64,000 nt of DNA. Origin: Ulva prolifera (lineage: Eukaryota; Chlorophyta; Ulvophyceae; Ulvales; Ulvaceae). The translations under genes and the position numbers were made by a program. Each line of letters starts with the position of its first letter. The first letter of the stretch is position 1. Below the pieces are notes generated by a model. That model did not search any database, was not told the origin of the DNA, and saw only the letters and a program-made list of their open reading frames with translations. The stretch is from the NCBI GenBank assembly GCA_023078555.1, contig CM041196.1, forward strand, positions 11,984,985 through 12,048,984. Direction: 5' to 3'. Below, in pieces: positions 30,194-40,845 of this stretch.

Positions 30194-30901
30194 TTGTCAC
30201 GTACTAGGCATAGTATGTCAAAAACGTTTGAAGCCTGGGGCTTTTTCCAGAAGCATTTTCCTTTGCACACCGGCAAAGGGCCCTTGCTCGTGCCAGTTGT
30301 GAGTGCAGCCGGTGGTGGCTCAAGTTCCGTGCCCGGTGTGGAACAAGGACCGGTTGTCGTGGACGATCCACCGGCACCGCAGGTACACGGTGGCAATGAT
30401 GTGTACCGGGCAGGGTGGGCGAGTTGTAGAAGTGAGACTAGTGGCACAGGTGGAGCGCTAGAAGTGAGCACCCTCAACGAATTGGCCAGTGCGTGTGCTC
30501 ATTGTGGTGTTCACAACATCGGGCCATGTGTACGGTATCATGTATGTCACATGAGCCCGCTACACGTGGGCACTGTGAATAGAATCCAGACATTCCACGA
30601 CATGCTGGCGGGACACAGTCTCGTGCAATTGCCAGTACAAGACTTCGTGGTGATTTTCGTGACACCTATCGTCCAACATGATGGTATGAGTCACGGGTAC
30701 CACGACACGGACAGCGACGGGGCATGGGAAGTGCCAGATAACAAGCGGACCACATACATCCTTAGAGCAGTGGATGACCCCCAACTCCATGACATATTGG
30801 CCGTGGTGGGTGCAACTCCAGGCTCACCGATGTATTTCGCCCTGAGTTATGATTATGTCCTTTTTGCACTTTGGTGTTTTGTGCACTTAGTATTCCAATA
30901 A
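30194..30901 (+). CDS. Hypothetical protein, 235 aa
   Basis: One of the longest open frames outside retroelements. N-terminus 'MSKTFEAWGFFQKHFPLHTG', then a Gly/Ser/Pro-rich linker (residues about 30-65), then 'STLNELASACAHCGVHNIGP', 'QDFVVIFVTPIVQHDGMSHG', and an ending 'MYFALSYDYVLFALWCFVHL' that could form a membrane helix. No family recognised. Between 28.9 and 30.1 kb there is only a weak frame at 29,203-29,526. It could be part of a degraded larger element. Confidence 0.4.
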   Translation: MSRTRHSMSKTFEAWGFFQKHFPLHTGKGPLLVPVVSAAGGGSSSVPGVEQGPVVVDDPPAPQVHGGNDVYRAGWASCRSETSGTGGALEVSTLNELASACAHCGVHNIGPCVRYHVCHMSPLHVGTVNRIQTFHDMLAGHSLVQLPVQDFVVIFVTPIVQHDGMSHGYHDTDSDGAWEVPDNKRTTYILRAVDDPQLHDILAVVGATPGSPMYFALSYDYVLFALWCFVHLVFQ

Positions 30902-30920
30902 ATTTGCGAATTGATTAGCA

Positions 30921-31211
30921 ATGTTGCAGTGCAACAATGTAGCCGTAGTCACCGTGTTGTCCTTTAAAGTGTTGACGTATATACGAAATGCCCAGCCATA
31001 TCATTGGCAAAGGATAGATTTATACGAATTATGTTGGCAATTGTCATTTGCAATGGTTGTGGAACACAACGTTCTGTTCCTACCAATTCGCGTTGTGCAG
31101 GCGGGAATGTGGAACCTCGGTGGCCATAACTTTAACAAGACAAGGCCCGTCATGGCTTGCTTTGATTCCTATTGTTTGTGGGGCACATGCTATCGCTACC
31201 GATGTCAGTAA
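30921..31211 (+). CDS. Hypothetical ORF
   Basis: A 96-codon frame 20 bp after the previous ORF: 'QRIDLYELCWQLSFAMVVEH', 'VLFLPIRVVQAGMWNLGGHN'. It overlaps the start of the next frame. Probably part of the same plus-strand unit; nothing recognisable. Confidence 0.3.
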   Translation: MLQCNNVAVVTVLSFKVLTYIRNAQPYHWQRIDLYELCWQLSFAMVVEHNVLFLPIRVVQAGMWNLGGHNFNKTRPVMACFDSYCLWGTCYRYRCQ

Positions 31212-31740
31212 TGAGTGGACAGCGACCGAGCTAAACTCGCCTTGTCACGGCGCGTACCCTTCGCGGACGATGACCATTTTGACGGACGAGAGTCAGGTGA
31301 GATCCGTGAAGCAACACCTGGACTTGTACGACCGCTCTGAAGGGGGGATCATCATGTGGCTACAAACATGCCCTTGCCTCGGCTTCCCCAGAAGTGTGTC
31401 GGGCGGGTTTTTTTGGATGAGTGGGGTGGGGATCCGTTTTGCTATTACGCCACAACGTTATGTGTGGCTGCAAACCACAGTCTTCTGGGATGGCACGACC
31501 GGTGGGGCAGAGTTTGTTGATGCTGATGCTGATGCTGATGCTGATGCAGTGCGGGTAGGCATGGCATTTTATGCCAACATGTGATCGGTGTCGGCATTCC
31601 ACAAAGCAGTGCAGCAAAATCCCAATGCGCAGGCAGCGAGGAGTGTGAACGGTTTCTTGAAACCCAACAAGACATGTAGCCGCATAGGATTGGAGGAATC
31701 TAAAGAGGAAGCGGTGGGTGTTTACTCGTTCACATGTTGA
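31048..31740 (+). pseudogene. Hypothetical ORF with an in-frame TGA
   Basis: The frame runs to a TGA at 31,582 and then goes on in the same frame for 51 codons: before it 'DLYDRSEGGIIMWLQTCPCL', 'GIRFAITPQRYVWLQTTVFW' and an Ala-Asp run coded by a (GATGCT)n repeat at 31,518-31,547; after it 'AFHKAVQQNPNAQAARSVNG' and 'SRIGLEESKEEAVGVYSF'. Both sides look coding, so the TGA is probably a disabling mutation. The likely real start is the ATG at 31,270. Family unknown. Confidence 0.4.
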
Positions 31741-31930
31741 ATACCCCGCGCTGTTGTTTGATACACGTGAGGAAATGTTGTGGCCGTTGTTTGAATTTGA
31801 TATTGCGGATGTTTCCACAGCTTTGGCCATGCTTGGTGTTGATATCAATTATGATGTTTTGCACAAGTCCCGTGCCATGCCCTTCCATAGCCATGCCCAA
31901 AGCCGTGTCATGTTTATCCAAGATCCGTAA
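31718..31930 (+). CDS. Hypothetical ORF, 70 aa
   Basis: 'EYPALLFDTREEMLWPLFEF' and 'LAMLGVDINYDVLHKSRAM' read like an ordered domain. It overlaps the end of the preceding frame in a different phase, so it may be the next exon or a frameshifted continuation. No domain recognised. Confidence 0.35.
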   Translation: MFTRSHVEYPALLFDTREEMLWPLFEFDIADVSTALAMLGVDINYDVLHKSRAMPFHSHAQSRVMFIQDP

Positions 31931-32186
31931 GACTCGTGTGTTGCGTTGATGATAATTGCAAGCGATCGTGTGGGCTTGCAACTGCATAGCAGTGAATAAA
32001 CGCAAGAGCATCGATGCTACGGTTGTGCATGGCGACCAGTGCACCAACTTCGAGCTAGATGGTCCACAACATTTCAATGAAAAAAGATGCACAAGAAATG
32101 GCACAGATGCAGACAGTTGCAGTAAGGCAACTCCCGATGTCGTCACACTTTAGCACGATTCTGATCCATGTACTGTAATTTGCAGA

Positions 32187-32447
32187 CTTGCGGCGGAAGT
32201 TGATGACATCACGCTAGTTGCCTTTGCCGCGGCAGCGGTTTTATCCATCGTGATTGCAACCTCGTTCGCCGTACTCGTGAAGAAGGCCGACAAGGCTGAC
32301 CCGCTTCGTGTAGAGGACAAGTTGGAGCAAAAGCTTGACAAGATGGATCAGAAGATGGACCAGAACATGCAATACACGTTTTTGGGGTTCGTGGTGCTTG
32401 CATTGCTAATGGTGTTCAAGGACAAGCACCCTGCGCAAGCGTTGTGA
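32187..32447 (+). CDS. Small two-helix membrane protein with central coiled coil (hypothetical)
   Basis: Follows an acceptor-like TTTGCAG at 32,179-32,185 and has no ATG at its start, so it is likely a last exon. It reads 'LVAFAAAAVLSIVIATSFAV' (membrane helix 1), then a charged segment 'EDKLEQKLDKMDQKMDQNMQ' with heptad-like spacing, then 'YTFLGFVVLALLMVFKDK' (helix 2) and stop. ORF finders starting at ATG would begin at 32,250 and lose helix 1. The hairpin arrangement suggests an oligomeric membrane protein. No family recognised. From 32.45 to 34.19 kb I see nothing convincing. Confidence 0.4.
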   Translation, partial: LAAEVDDITLVAFAAAAVLSIVIATSFAVLVKKADKADPLRVEDKLEQKLDKMDQKMDQNMQYTFLGFVVLALLMVFKDKHPAQAL

Positions 32448-34195
32448 TGTGCCATATACAGTGCCGAAAGGATAGGATTATGTTGTGTTGTTGGAAGCTT
32501 TCTTCGTGCAATGTCCGCGAGGCGTAGAGGTTGTACATCGACATCTAGATGCCAATTCGTGGCCGCTAAAGCAACGTCCGTTATCTAAACAAATCATTTC
32601 ATGAAGTGGCAAGACTCTGTATCGATTGTTGGCATGCTTTTGTAATTCTTTTTATGCACTCTTTTTGAATCGTTCTTGATGTTGTGATGTGTCACTTAGA
32701 ATGGAGCTCATGTTGAGACTGTATTGTGCCGGCGCTATGGAAATTTATTCACGAGCAGCCGTGCAAGGAAGTCAAGCATGAGCCTGCTGACGAAACGTTC
32801 CACACGGTTAGCCACAATCATGCTGCCTCCCTCATAATCCAAGTTGCCAGCTTTCTTAGACCTTGCTGTGAGGCGAAATGACTTGACCAGCGTTACCGTG
32901 TCAATTCCCATAGGACATGACAGGTGATATCCTTACATAAGGCCTCAAGCAAGAGTCCCGCGTACACTCAAGATCTCATGCATACCTCTCACTAAGTAAG
33001 GCATGATTAGATAACTCACATCAAACATCTTCACCAAAGAAATGGAAGCTGAAGTAATCATTTGGCCATCGATGGCCAAAGCATTGGAACTGTACCCGGA
33101 TGCCGGCGAAGTTAGCAAGGTGAGTGTTTTATGACGAAATGCAAGATATTGTGAGTATGGCCGCACAGAATCTGCATGTTATGAGATATATCTCACTTTG
33201 TGCATGGCGAGAGACACCTGTAGACACCTGACCACCGCATACCCAGGTGGACCACAGTGGACCGCATCCCGGTGGACCAGAGTTTTTTTTTTGCAAAAAC
33301 GCTGTATGAGCTTCTACATGGTGGTCGAATGCTTTTACGGACTGCGCTTTGCGCGGTTATATGAAGCGGCGCATATCGAATCGCACGTATCTCTTTTACC
33401 TACAGCCTTACGTCACAGCCCCACAATGTTGCCATCGGATTGCAAGCCTCTTGCCCGGGACCGTGCATGCACATTCAAACACGCATGCTCGTTGCAAGAT
33501 AGCCTCCCGGCGACGGCGTGGCTCCGCTATAATAATGACCATGGTTGCATGCTCCAATCCAAAGCAGCATGCTCGTTGCATCTCTCTTTGCTATGCTTTG
33601 CTTATTTACGATTTGGCATGAGCACGTCAGAGATGTTATGCTATTGTTCACCCTACACATCCTACACATGCTGCTTGTGTTACTGCATGAATGACCATGA
33701 GGGCACACTTTCGGTGTCTTTCCACAGGTAATACAATTCCATGATGCACGCAGATGTATGTTGTGCGTACAAACTGTAGCGTGACAATGCATGTTTGTCA
33801 AAGCTCATGTACGCGAGTCCTACCCCATGCACGCCGCATACTATGTAAGGCCCGGCATGATTGGGTCGGATGGAAGAAGGAACATGTGTTACCTAGATGG
33901 TGCGCGTGGTAGAACGGATACGTGTTCAACCGAAGCCTTATTCGTTGTGCATGTGACATTGACAACATGTCTAGATTGTGCATGGCTAATTTTTATGGGA
34001 TAATTTGGTTTCTCAAAGATTTTTGTTGTGCCGTGTGTATGCCGCATATCAATAGGGTGGTCCATGAGCCCGGCGGGCACGGATGGCGGCAGAAGTGGAC
34101 ATGCGGGCGTGTGCGGCACGGATCGACACACAAGATGAGATTTGTTTTTGCGAGTTCGTTTTTGCCACATCCGTGTGCAGCAGCAGTTTGTCAAG

Positions 34196-35085
34196 ACCAC
34201 TGAACGGTGCTGACAGATATGCTCTTTCAAGACGACCATCCTCGCGTACAGCAGTTGCACCACCCCCGGCATCAATCACACATTGCCATGCAGTTGTCAC
34301 CGCGATTGAGATATGAAATATGTGATCCACCATCACAAAAGATACCCCATGTTAACGTTGTTGCATATCTCTGCCCAATCTCCATTGCACTTCATTGCTT
34401 CGAGACAGGACTCACATCCTCGCCTTGGAACATGCATCCGTGCGCCTGGCATCTTTATGTGGAGCTTCGTCATCCTTTAACATTCCGGCATGCCGGTATG
34501 CCTTACGTCCCATTGTAAATTTCATAGCCAGCACCGCACTTGTATGCTATCATACATAGCAGCTACACATAGAGGTGCTGTGTACAAAGAATGGTCGAGC
34601 ACTTGTACTTCGCACCACATATTGAGCCGGGCCCAAGATCAGTCATGTACGCATGGCGTATGTGTCAAGGGCAAGGACGAGCAACAAGTGGAGGACTTCG
34701 GACAAATCTTAAGCAATCACCCAATCACCCTACGAGATATATGAGTGCAAGCACCTCCATTGCGTACGCGCTCAGCTTGCGCCCGTAAATGGTCCACCTA
34801 AAACACAGGTCCATGATTCCCCCATTACAAAAGCGGACATGCCTGGAGAAATTGCTCATACATATTCTGAAGATTGTTTCGACTTCATCTTCGATACTCA
34901 GAAGGAACGTGGCTGACATGTTCCTCAGGAAGATCAGATATATCGGAAAACATCAAAGATCACTTTTGAATTCAGCACAAAGAGCAAATCCGTTTTTTTG
35001 GTCAAGTATGTAGGGTGTATACCACGCAGTCCATTGGTATGGAGAGTGTCTGCCACACGCAATCCAGTAGGTTCTTTTCACCTTA
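34196..35085. repeat. Long dispersed repeat, copy 1 (inverted partner 51,190-52,075)
   Basis: Aligns along about 880 bp with the reverse complement of 51,190-52,075. On the minus strand conserved coding-like stretches occur: 'AWQCVIDAGGGATAVREDG' here versus 'AWQRVIHAGGGVVAVCKDG' in the partner, and 'MSATFLLSIEDEVETIFRI' versus 'MSAMFLQIVEDAVKQIFRI'. Frames are broken in both. It seems to be an old coding repeat of an unknown kind. Confidence 0.6.
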
Positions 35086-36563
35086 AACTAAGACTGAGTA
35101 TCTCCGGCGACCTGTCACGTAGGAGCTAGAAGTTCATGCTGATGGTTCTCCTTGTCCTATCCGACGCATGCGCAAATAGTGGCATCGGTGCCGATTTCAA
35201 ACAACACCACACGGACATGCTTTCCTAAACCAGTGGTCCCCTTGTGGCCGGCTGGCCTCCCAATCTGCCGCAAATTGCGTGCGTGCGAGTATTGTAGAAT
35301 TTGGAAGGGATCATGGCGAGACCGTGCACATTTTTCGGCGAGGTCATATGCAGGCTGCGCATGCAGCTGAGCCGGCCGAAACTGCGATGCAGGGTGTAGG
35401 GATGAGCTGCACATCGGCATTTGCGAAAAATTCCGATCGGGGTCAACATCTTCTTCAACAACAGCATGTAGTCGGTATGATGAATGACACTGTAACACGC
35501 CCACGCATGGCGCAACTGTATGCTCTTGTTTCCATATGCTTACATTGTTCCAATGTGTTCTCCCGCATCATATGTAATAAACATCATCCGCAGGGGCGAC
35601 TGGCATTTTTCACAAGTATTGTACGATGATGTGTACTTCGTAGTCTTCACTGTGCGCCTCACATCTAAGCATTGTAGAGGGAATCGACTGTCATAGGAAG
35701 CCCATCGACATACCTCTCCCCTGTGGCCCTCAAGTATCTAGAGCTGACCAACCACCTTGTAGACTGATCAACTGCGATCTTGTAGATCACAGTAATTCGC
35801 AGGTAGTGGGGTGGGAATAAATGCACGGCTTGCGTTCAGCTTTCGCCGCCTGCCAAAGTATTGGCCACCTACCCCATTCATGTAACATTGCATCTTCCGC
35901 AATGCATACCCCCTCTTAGTACAATGACACGTATTGTGGCACCTAGTGTGCCTCACAAGTGGCCATCATGTCAATATTATGTGAAATATATTCTCGATCA
36001 TGTTGGGTCATGGAGACGAACGCATGTTGTACCAGCGGTAGGCGTGGCCAGAGGTGCCCACAAATGCTGACGAGACCAGCTATGGGCATGTGGCACGCTG
36101 AGCATATAGGCGGGAGCTGGCAGGAGCTCTGAGCGGAAGAGAGGATTGTACTGTGCAGCTGATTGCTCTTCTTTAGCTCAGTTTGTCGGTCAAGCTTTGG
36201 TGAAATGAGTGCGGGGTCGCGGCTGAAGTGCCGTCGTTTGGTTTGAGCAGCGGTTGTTTTCGCTGAATACTTCTTTGTAAAACTATTGCTAGGACTCGTG
36301 CGGCTGATGCAGTTGGTAGCGGAGACAAGGCCAGCGCGCCATCGCAGCGTGCTGGAGCTAGGAAGGCATGCCGAGAGCGATCGGGACCCTCACGACAGGC
36401 CCGGGCTGCTTCACCTCGACGAAGCGACATCGCAGAAGCCCAGTGTGGTCAAGAGGAGGAGATCATGCCGACGGGGAGGCAGTTTGGTCGCGGCGGAGAG
36501 CTTCTTGCCACAGAGGAGCGTGACTTCGACTCGGCCGTCGAAGCTGGAGTTCAGGCTCAGCTT

Positions 36564-36747
36564 GTTGTGGGATATCCATATCTAGGGTTCCGAGAATATA
36601 GGCGACTAAATGAGGGAGGCGTCATCTAACAAAGGACTCGTTGCTTCAGATGAGCCCCACTGGTTAGAGCATGTCGTGTGTACTCTAGAGGTAACCGGTT
36701 CAATTCTTATTTTAATTTCTGCCGCGCGAATTTACGCGGCGGCAAGG
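36564..36747 (+). mobile_element. tRNA-derived SINE, copy B
   Basis: Leader 'gttgtgggatatccatat', then 'ggactcgttgcttcagatga', A box TGGTTAGAGC (near 36,661), anticodon-arm-like TGTCG-TGTGTAC-TCTAG, B box GGTTCAATTC (near 36,698) and a tail with the hairpin GCCGCG-CGAATTTA-CGCGGC (36,721-36,740). Directly after it the second copy of the 23.4-kb coding-like repeat begins, at the point where that sequence is interrupted, so the SINE probably inserted there. The DNA before it (35.1-36.5 kb) shows no supported gene. Confidence 0.7.
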
Positions 36748-36754
36748 TACGCTC

Positions 36755-36870
36755 CCCTCCACGTCATCATCCACAATCAGCATGTTTACCAGCTCAGGCA
36801 CGCTCATTAACCCATGTGCACACTCGATGAGACTAACCAGCGTCTTGACACAGCTTTAAACACTTCTCGG
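36755..36870 (-). repeat. Dispersed coding-like repeat, copy 2
   Basis: Reverse-complement match to 23,395-23,512. On the minus strand it encodes the same LVSLI / GLM / VPELV / DDVEGSVP pattern. It ends at the SINE boundary. Confidence 0.5.
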
Positions 36871-37872
36871 CTCGCATGATCGGCATGTATGTCGAATTGC
36901 TCATGCTTGGTTCGCTTCTGGTTGTGATGTCGTGGCAAAGCCCGAACGAGTACCAACTTGGCGAACAGAGTCGAGGCGAGAGAGCGTGGCGCTGCCGTTT
37001 CTGCGGCCACGGCACAGTCTCTGAAAATTTTCGTGCGTCTCAAGAATATTCAATGAAACAGAGACTTATTGCACGGAGGCCAGAGCCAGCGTGGCATAAT
37101 TTTCTCAGCTACACTCGCGTAGCTGCTTCGTATGTCACACGGATTGTCGTGCACACATGTTTTGTCATCACTCATGACGGACCAGCTTCTGCTGACGGAC
37201 ACGCGTACCGGCACAGTAGCTGTTACTTGATGTCGACAAGCAAATATTGGTTCATGACATGCACGTGAATATTGCTAGTATTACGCCTCGGAGATGTTCT
37301 GAGGAATGCACGAGCGGCCGGAGAGCTACGTAATATGCCTGGTAGACGGCTGTGACCCCCGGGCACGCAAGCTTACAGAGATGTGTCGTCAGCGTACCCG
37401 GTATGCTCACAGGTTGATCACATTGCCATAATGCATGTTGCCTTCATGGTGAGCAGGACTCATGGATTCACACATCACAGTCTGTGTGGCAGCGGCTTTT
37501 TGGCCGAGAACATTTTTCCCATACATCGGGTCCGGTTTCAGTTGACCTGCTGGCATCAACAGCCTATGCAAGGCTACAAGAGACCAGCATCGTTTCCCGG
37601 CTGCCATGTATGTGACACGCATGTAGCATGCATGCCGTTGCGCTGGATTGAACTCAACTCACGTCACAAGGTATGGCATTGCTGCTTCCGGGGCTGGCGG
37701 AAGGGTACTTGGGAATGGGGCAGGTTGGGCTGCCCCATGGGTGTTTGGGGAGGGTTTCGGGCGGGGCAGGGATTTCGGAGCCTCATCAACGGACGGTAGG
37801 CCGAACTTTAGCTTCCAAGGGGCGCGCAACAAATGCAGGGTCCGATTTCACGCGATGGTCGTGGAGAGCGCC

Positions 37873-38691
37873 TCAGCGGGCGCCGCAACGCATTCCACCG
37901 GGGGCGGGAGGCGGACATGTGTCGATGGGCCATCGCGGCCACGGCTGTCCATCCGCCGGCTGGGGGCGGATAGTCCCGGCGATGGGAGCGTCGCTCAGAT
38001 GGGGGTCAGGGGTCCCTGGAGTTGTTTGACCGGTAGGTTTCAGTTGGGACGTCCACTGGGACTCTGACATTTCACTCGGCCATGTCGGCGCGGTGGGACC
38101 GCTTTGGCCGCGGCTTGCGGCTGCTTTTGGACTAGAATGAGGAGCTGGGGCTGTCGGCGGAGGAGGCGGCGGAGCGAACGGATGCATGAGTGAAGGCAGC
38201 GGTCCACTGCGTCTTCGCGGGGCCCCTCTCAGCACCGATGCATCACGAAGAGATGGCCTCCGGGCCGTAGAAGAAGCGGCATGCGGAGACGGCATTGGTG
38301 TTCGAAAGTGTGTTCAACAGTGATGTGACGCGGGTGCCTCTGCTGCTAGGAATGCACTTGACACGAATCCTGTCGCGGAGGGGAGTGTCAAATCTATCCA
38401 TCGAATTCGCCAATTTATAGTGGGATTGTGCCTATGGAGGAAGTCAATGCCGAACACGGCATCGTACTGCGGCACGGCAACCGCAAGAAACGTGCTTGTG
38501 ACACGAAATGTACCAAACTTGATGTGGAGGTCCGGGATAACTCCATGGACTGAATCCCTGGTACTATCCGTTGATGCGTTGTAGTGATGTGTTGGTGTGC
38601 ATTGCATGTGGTTTGTTTGTACAAAATTCAATGACACAAAGGAGTGCATATCACCGTTATCAAGCAAGAACCGGCAATAGGAATGGTCCAA
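37873..38691 (-). pseudogene. Ty3/Gypsy-type aspartic protease remnant with proline-rich tail
   Basis: The frame at 38,314-38,691 shows 'RFLLDNGDMHSFVSLNF', where the protease active site normally reads D-S/T-G; here Ser/Thr is Asn. Then 'TFLAVAVPQYDAVFGIDFLH' and 'HNPTINWRIRWIDL', which match the second half of retropepsin-like proteases of Gypsy elements (family RVP_2). After a TGA at 38,314 the same frame continues to 37,873 with a Pro/Ala/Ser-rich linker ('HPFAPPPPPPTAPAPHSS'). No reverse transcriptase follows. Dead fragment. Confidence 0.65.
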
Positions 38692-38849
38692 TTACCCGTC
38701 GAAGACCAAGGACTTCTCCTTCGAAACTTTTGCGAGATGCAGTTTTGGTGTATATTCGAGTTCATCATCCTCGTTTATATGCTCAAAGTGCACGAATTCA
38801 TTTGGGTGTGCTGTTCAAGGCGGATGCCTTGAAACAAAAACGATGTTTT

Positions 38850-39132
38850 ATTAGGCAAACGGAGCTTTTGATGGCTCTGACATGTTCATTTTGCCAACTG
38901 GCTTCATTCAATCAAACTCTGCGACCAAGCGCATGAGTCATGCATCGAAGTGCGTCCATTGGCCTCTAGGACCGGTGGACCTTGCATGCTTACTCTCTTG
39001 GAGAATCACCTCCGGGGTTTTCAACCGATGTGCCCGCAGCCTTGCGTGCTACAATCGTGCGACATTTGGCAGCCACGCGGCCCTGCATTTTGCAGAACCA
39101 ACATGACTTTACATTGCCGTTCACAGACAGCA
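38850..39132. repeat. Dispersed repeat, copy 2 (partner 4,820-5,090)
   Basis: Same orientation as copy 1; shares 'tttgatggctctgaca', 'cgaccaagcgcatga' and 'ttctcttggagaa'-type blocks. It ends where the TIR transposon begins, and copy 1 shows what the unoccupied sequence looks like. Confidence 0.55.
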
Positions 39133-39140
39133 GTTGCACA
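39133..39140. repeat. Target-site duplication of the TIR transposon, left (AGTTGCAC)
   Basis: Eight bases, repeated exactly at 40,423-40,430. Confidence 0.8.
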
Positions 39141-40422
39141 GGGGGTCATGCACTCCCGCTACGAAGTGGTCCCAGTGAGGGCGCGCGAAATCGACGACAA
39201 TTTTGATCGATTGGGGAACACTTTAAGTATTATTTAGCTTAAATGAATTGAATGGCTGATTTATCTCGGAGGTTTGGGGAGAATCGCCCAAAGTCGCCGA
39301 TTTGGGATGTTCCCGTGGGAAGTACCCCCAAATCCGCGTTTTGTTCCCCAAACCACGACATTCTTCCCCAACCGTCCCCAAACTCGTTCTATGATGCTTC
39401 TTTTGATGTGTTACTGGCATATAACCTTCGTGGGTATTATTTTGCGTCTCTGTGTGCCCTTCTCCAAACTCAGTGTCAAATCGTGGTCAGCATACCTTCA
39501 TGTTATATCTGTTGACACCTGGACTCTCAAATACAACTATTGTGCAGAATTATATTTGTGTTGACAGTTCCGGGATGTGATTTCCCCATGGCGAGGTGCA
39601 GCTGGTCAGCTTACCAGCCTACCCAACTTGACTCTGTGGACTCACGTGCAATGCAAGTCCGGAAGTTGCAATCGCTTGAGATAGCTCCTGCAGCTACCGA
39701 GCTTGTTATTCGCGGCCATTGCTCTTCACGTCCTATGCCTTTGTAGTATGGTTTGATCACAACTGTCCATCATATGTTGTGGTGTTGTGCGATGCCAGCT
39801 GTTCAATCAGTATAACGTCCCCCGCGGAAACTCCTTGGGCCTCATAGATGAATTCTCGAAACCACAGTTGCGTGTAGCCACGACATTCACCTCGTTTGGC
39901 TCCTCGACTGGTCGCGCCACCACTGTATTGACGAATCCCACGACTCGACTCCTTGCAATTCCAAGGCCGACACAGGCTCCACCTACTATATAGGCACCGG
40001 ATACGTCTTGCACACCATCGTATAACATCTGTTGACCACTGCGTGGACACGAAGACATGTCATTGCAGTGCGTCGAGGTCTGCTCAGCTGTGACGACGAC
40101 CACATCACTCACAGAAGCCGCAACAGTGCAAATATCGCCAATGTACACTATCATAGTGACTTTTCTGTGTTGTCACCGCATTGTGATCAATGGCGTGCGT
40201 TTGGGCGGGAAAAGCTCAACGAATGCCGACGTTTGGGGAGAACCGCCATTATTCGGCAAAATAGGGGCCTGGGATGGGGAGAGTCCCCATAGCCGAGGTC
40301 GCTCAGTACGAGTCCCCAAACATTGATCACCATACTCGAAGTTGTCCCCAATTATGAAAATTCGGCCGTTTTGCTACGCGGCCACACTGGGACCACTTCG
40401 TAGCGGGAGTGCATGACCCCCT
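39141..40422. mobile_element. Non-autonomous DNA transposon, 38-bp perfect TIRs, 8-bp TSD
   Basis: 1,282 bp. The first 38 bases (AGGGGGTCATGCACTCCCGC...) are the exact reverse complement of the last 38, and similarity continues imperfectly for another 100 bp with repeated 'ttgggga' words. It is flanked by AGTTGCAC on both sides. The interior has no ORF resembling a transposase, so it would depend on an enzyme from elsewhere. The 8-bp duplication is typical of the hAT and P superfamilies; the TIR start AGGGGGTC is not the usual hAT CAGGG, so superfamily is open. Diverged relatives lie at 2,600-2,727 and 50,250-50,418. Confidence 0.8.
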
Positions 40423-40430
40423 AGTTGCAC
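40423..40430. repeat. Target-site duplication of the TIR transposon, right (AGTTGCAC)
   Basis: Matches 39,133-39,140 exactly. Confidence 0.8.
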
Positions 40431-40845
40431 GGCTAGAGATTGCATAGATGATCAGTTGCTACAGCCCCGTGCAATCCCCACTTGTAAACATCAGTGATGT
40501 CTCATTTGCATGAGGACTGCACAACATCTCTATCCGTGCCCACCCAAGCCTTCCGCACCTTCAAGTGGTCTAATCCTAGATGCCGCATGACCATCAACTC
40601 CCAATGGTGGAGATAGTCAACACCCCACAAGCGATAGAGTTCCCCCAACCAATATTGTGAGTCCCAAAAGTGATCCATCAGTGCCGGCGTGGTCTCCTTC
40701 ACCCGTGAATGTGCCGTAGTTCTGAGACATGGCGTCTCTTGCCAAGTTGGGACCGATCACGTCAGTGGAAGCACCGAATACATTTGCCACAACAATAATC
40801 AGTACCGTATCTCACACAAGCGGCAATCCTCTGGAATCTATATAG

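Noticed and set aside
36650-36725. Possible tRNA-Thr gene
   Set aside because: Same as above: the anticodon arm TGTCG/TCTAG does not form a stem and position 33 is not T.
37648-38067. 139-codon plus-strand Gly/Arg-rich ORF
   Set aside because: Complement of the proline-rich linker following the protease remnant on the minus strand; composition is explained by that frame.
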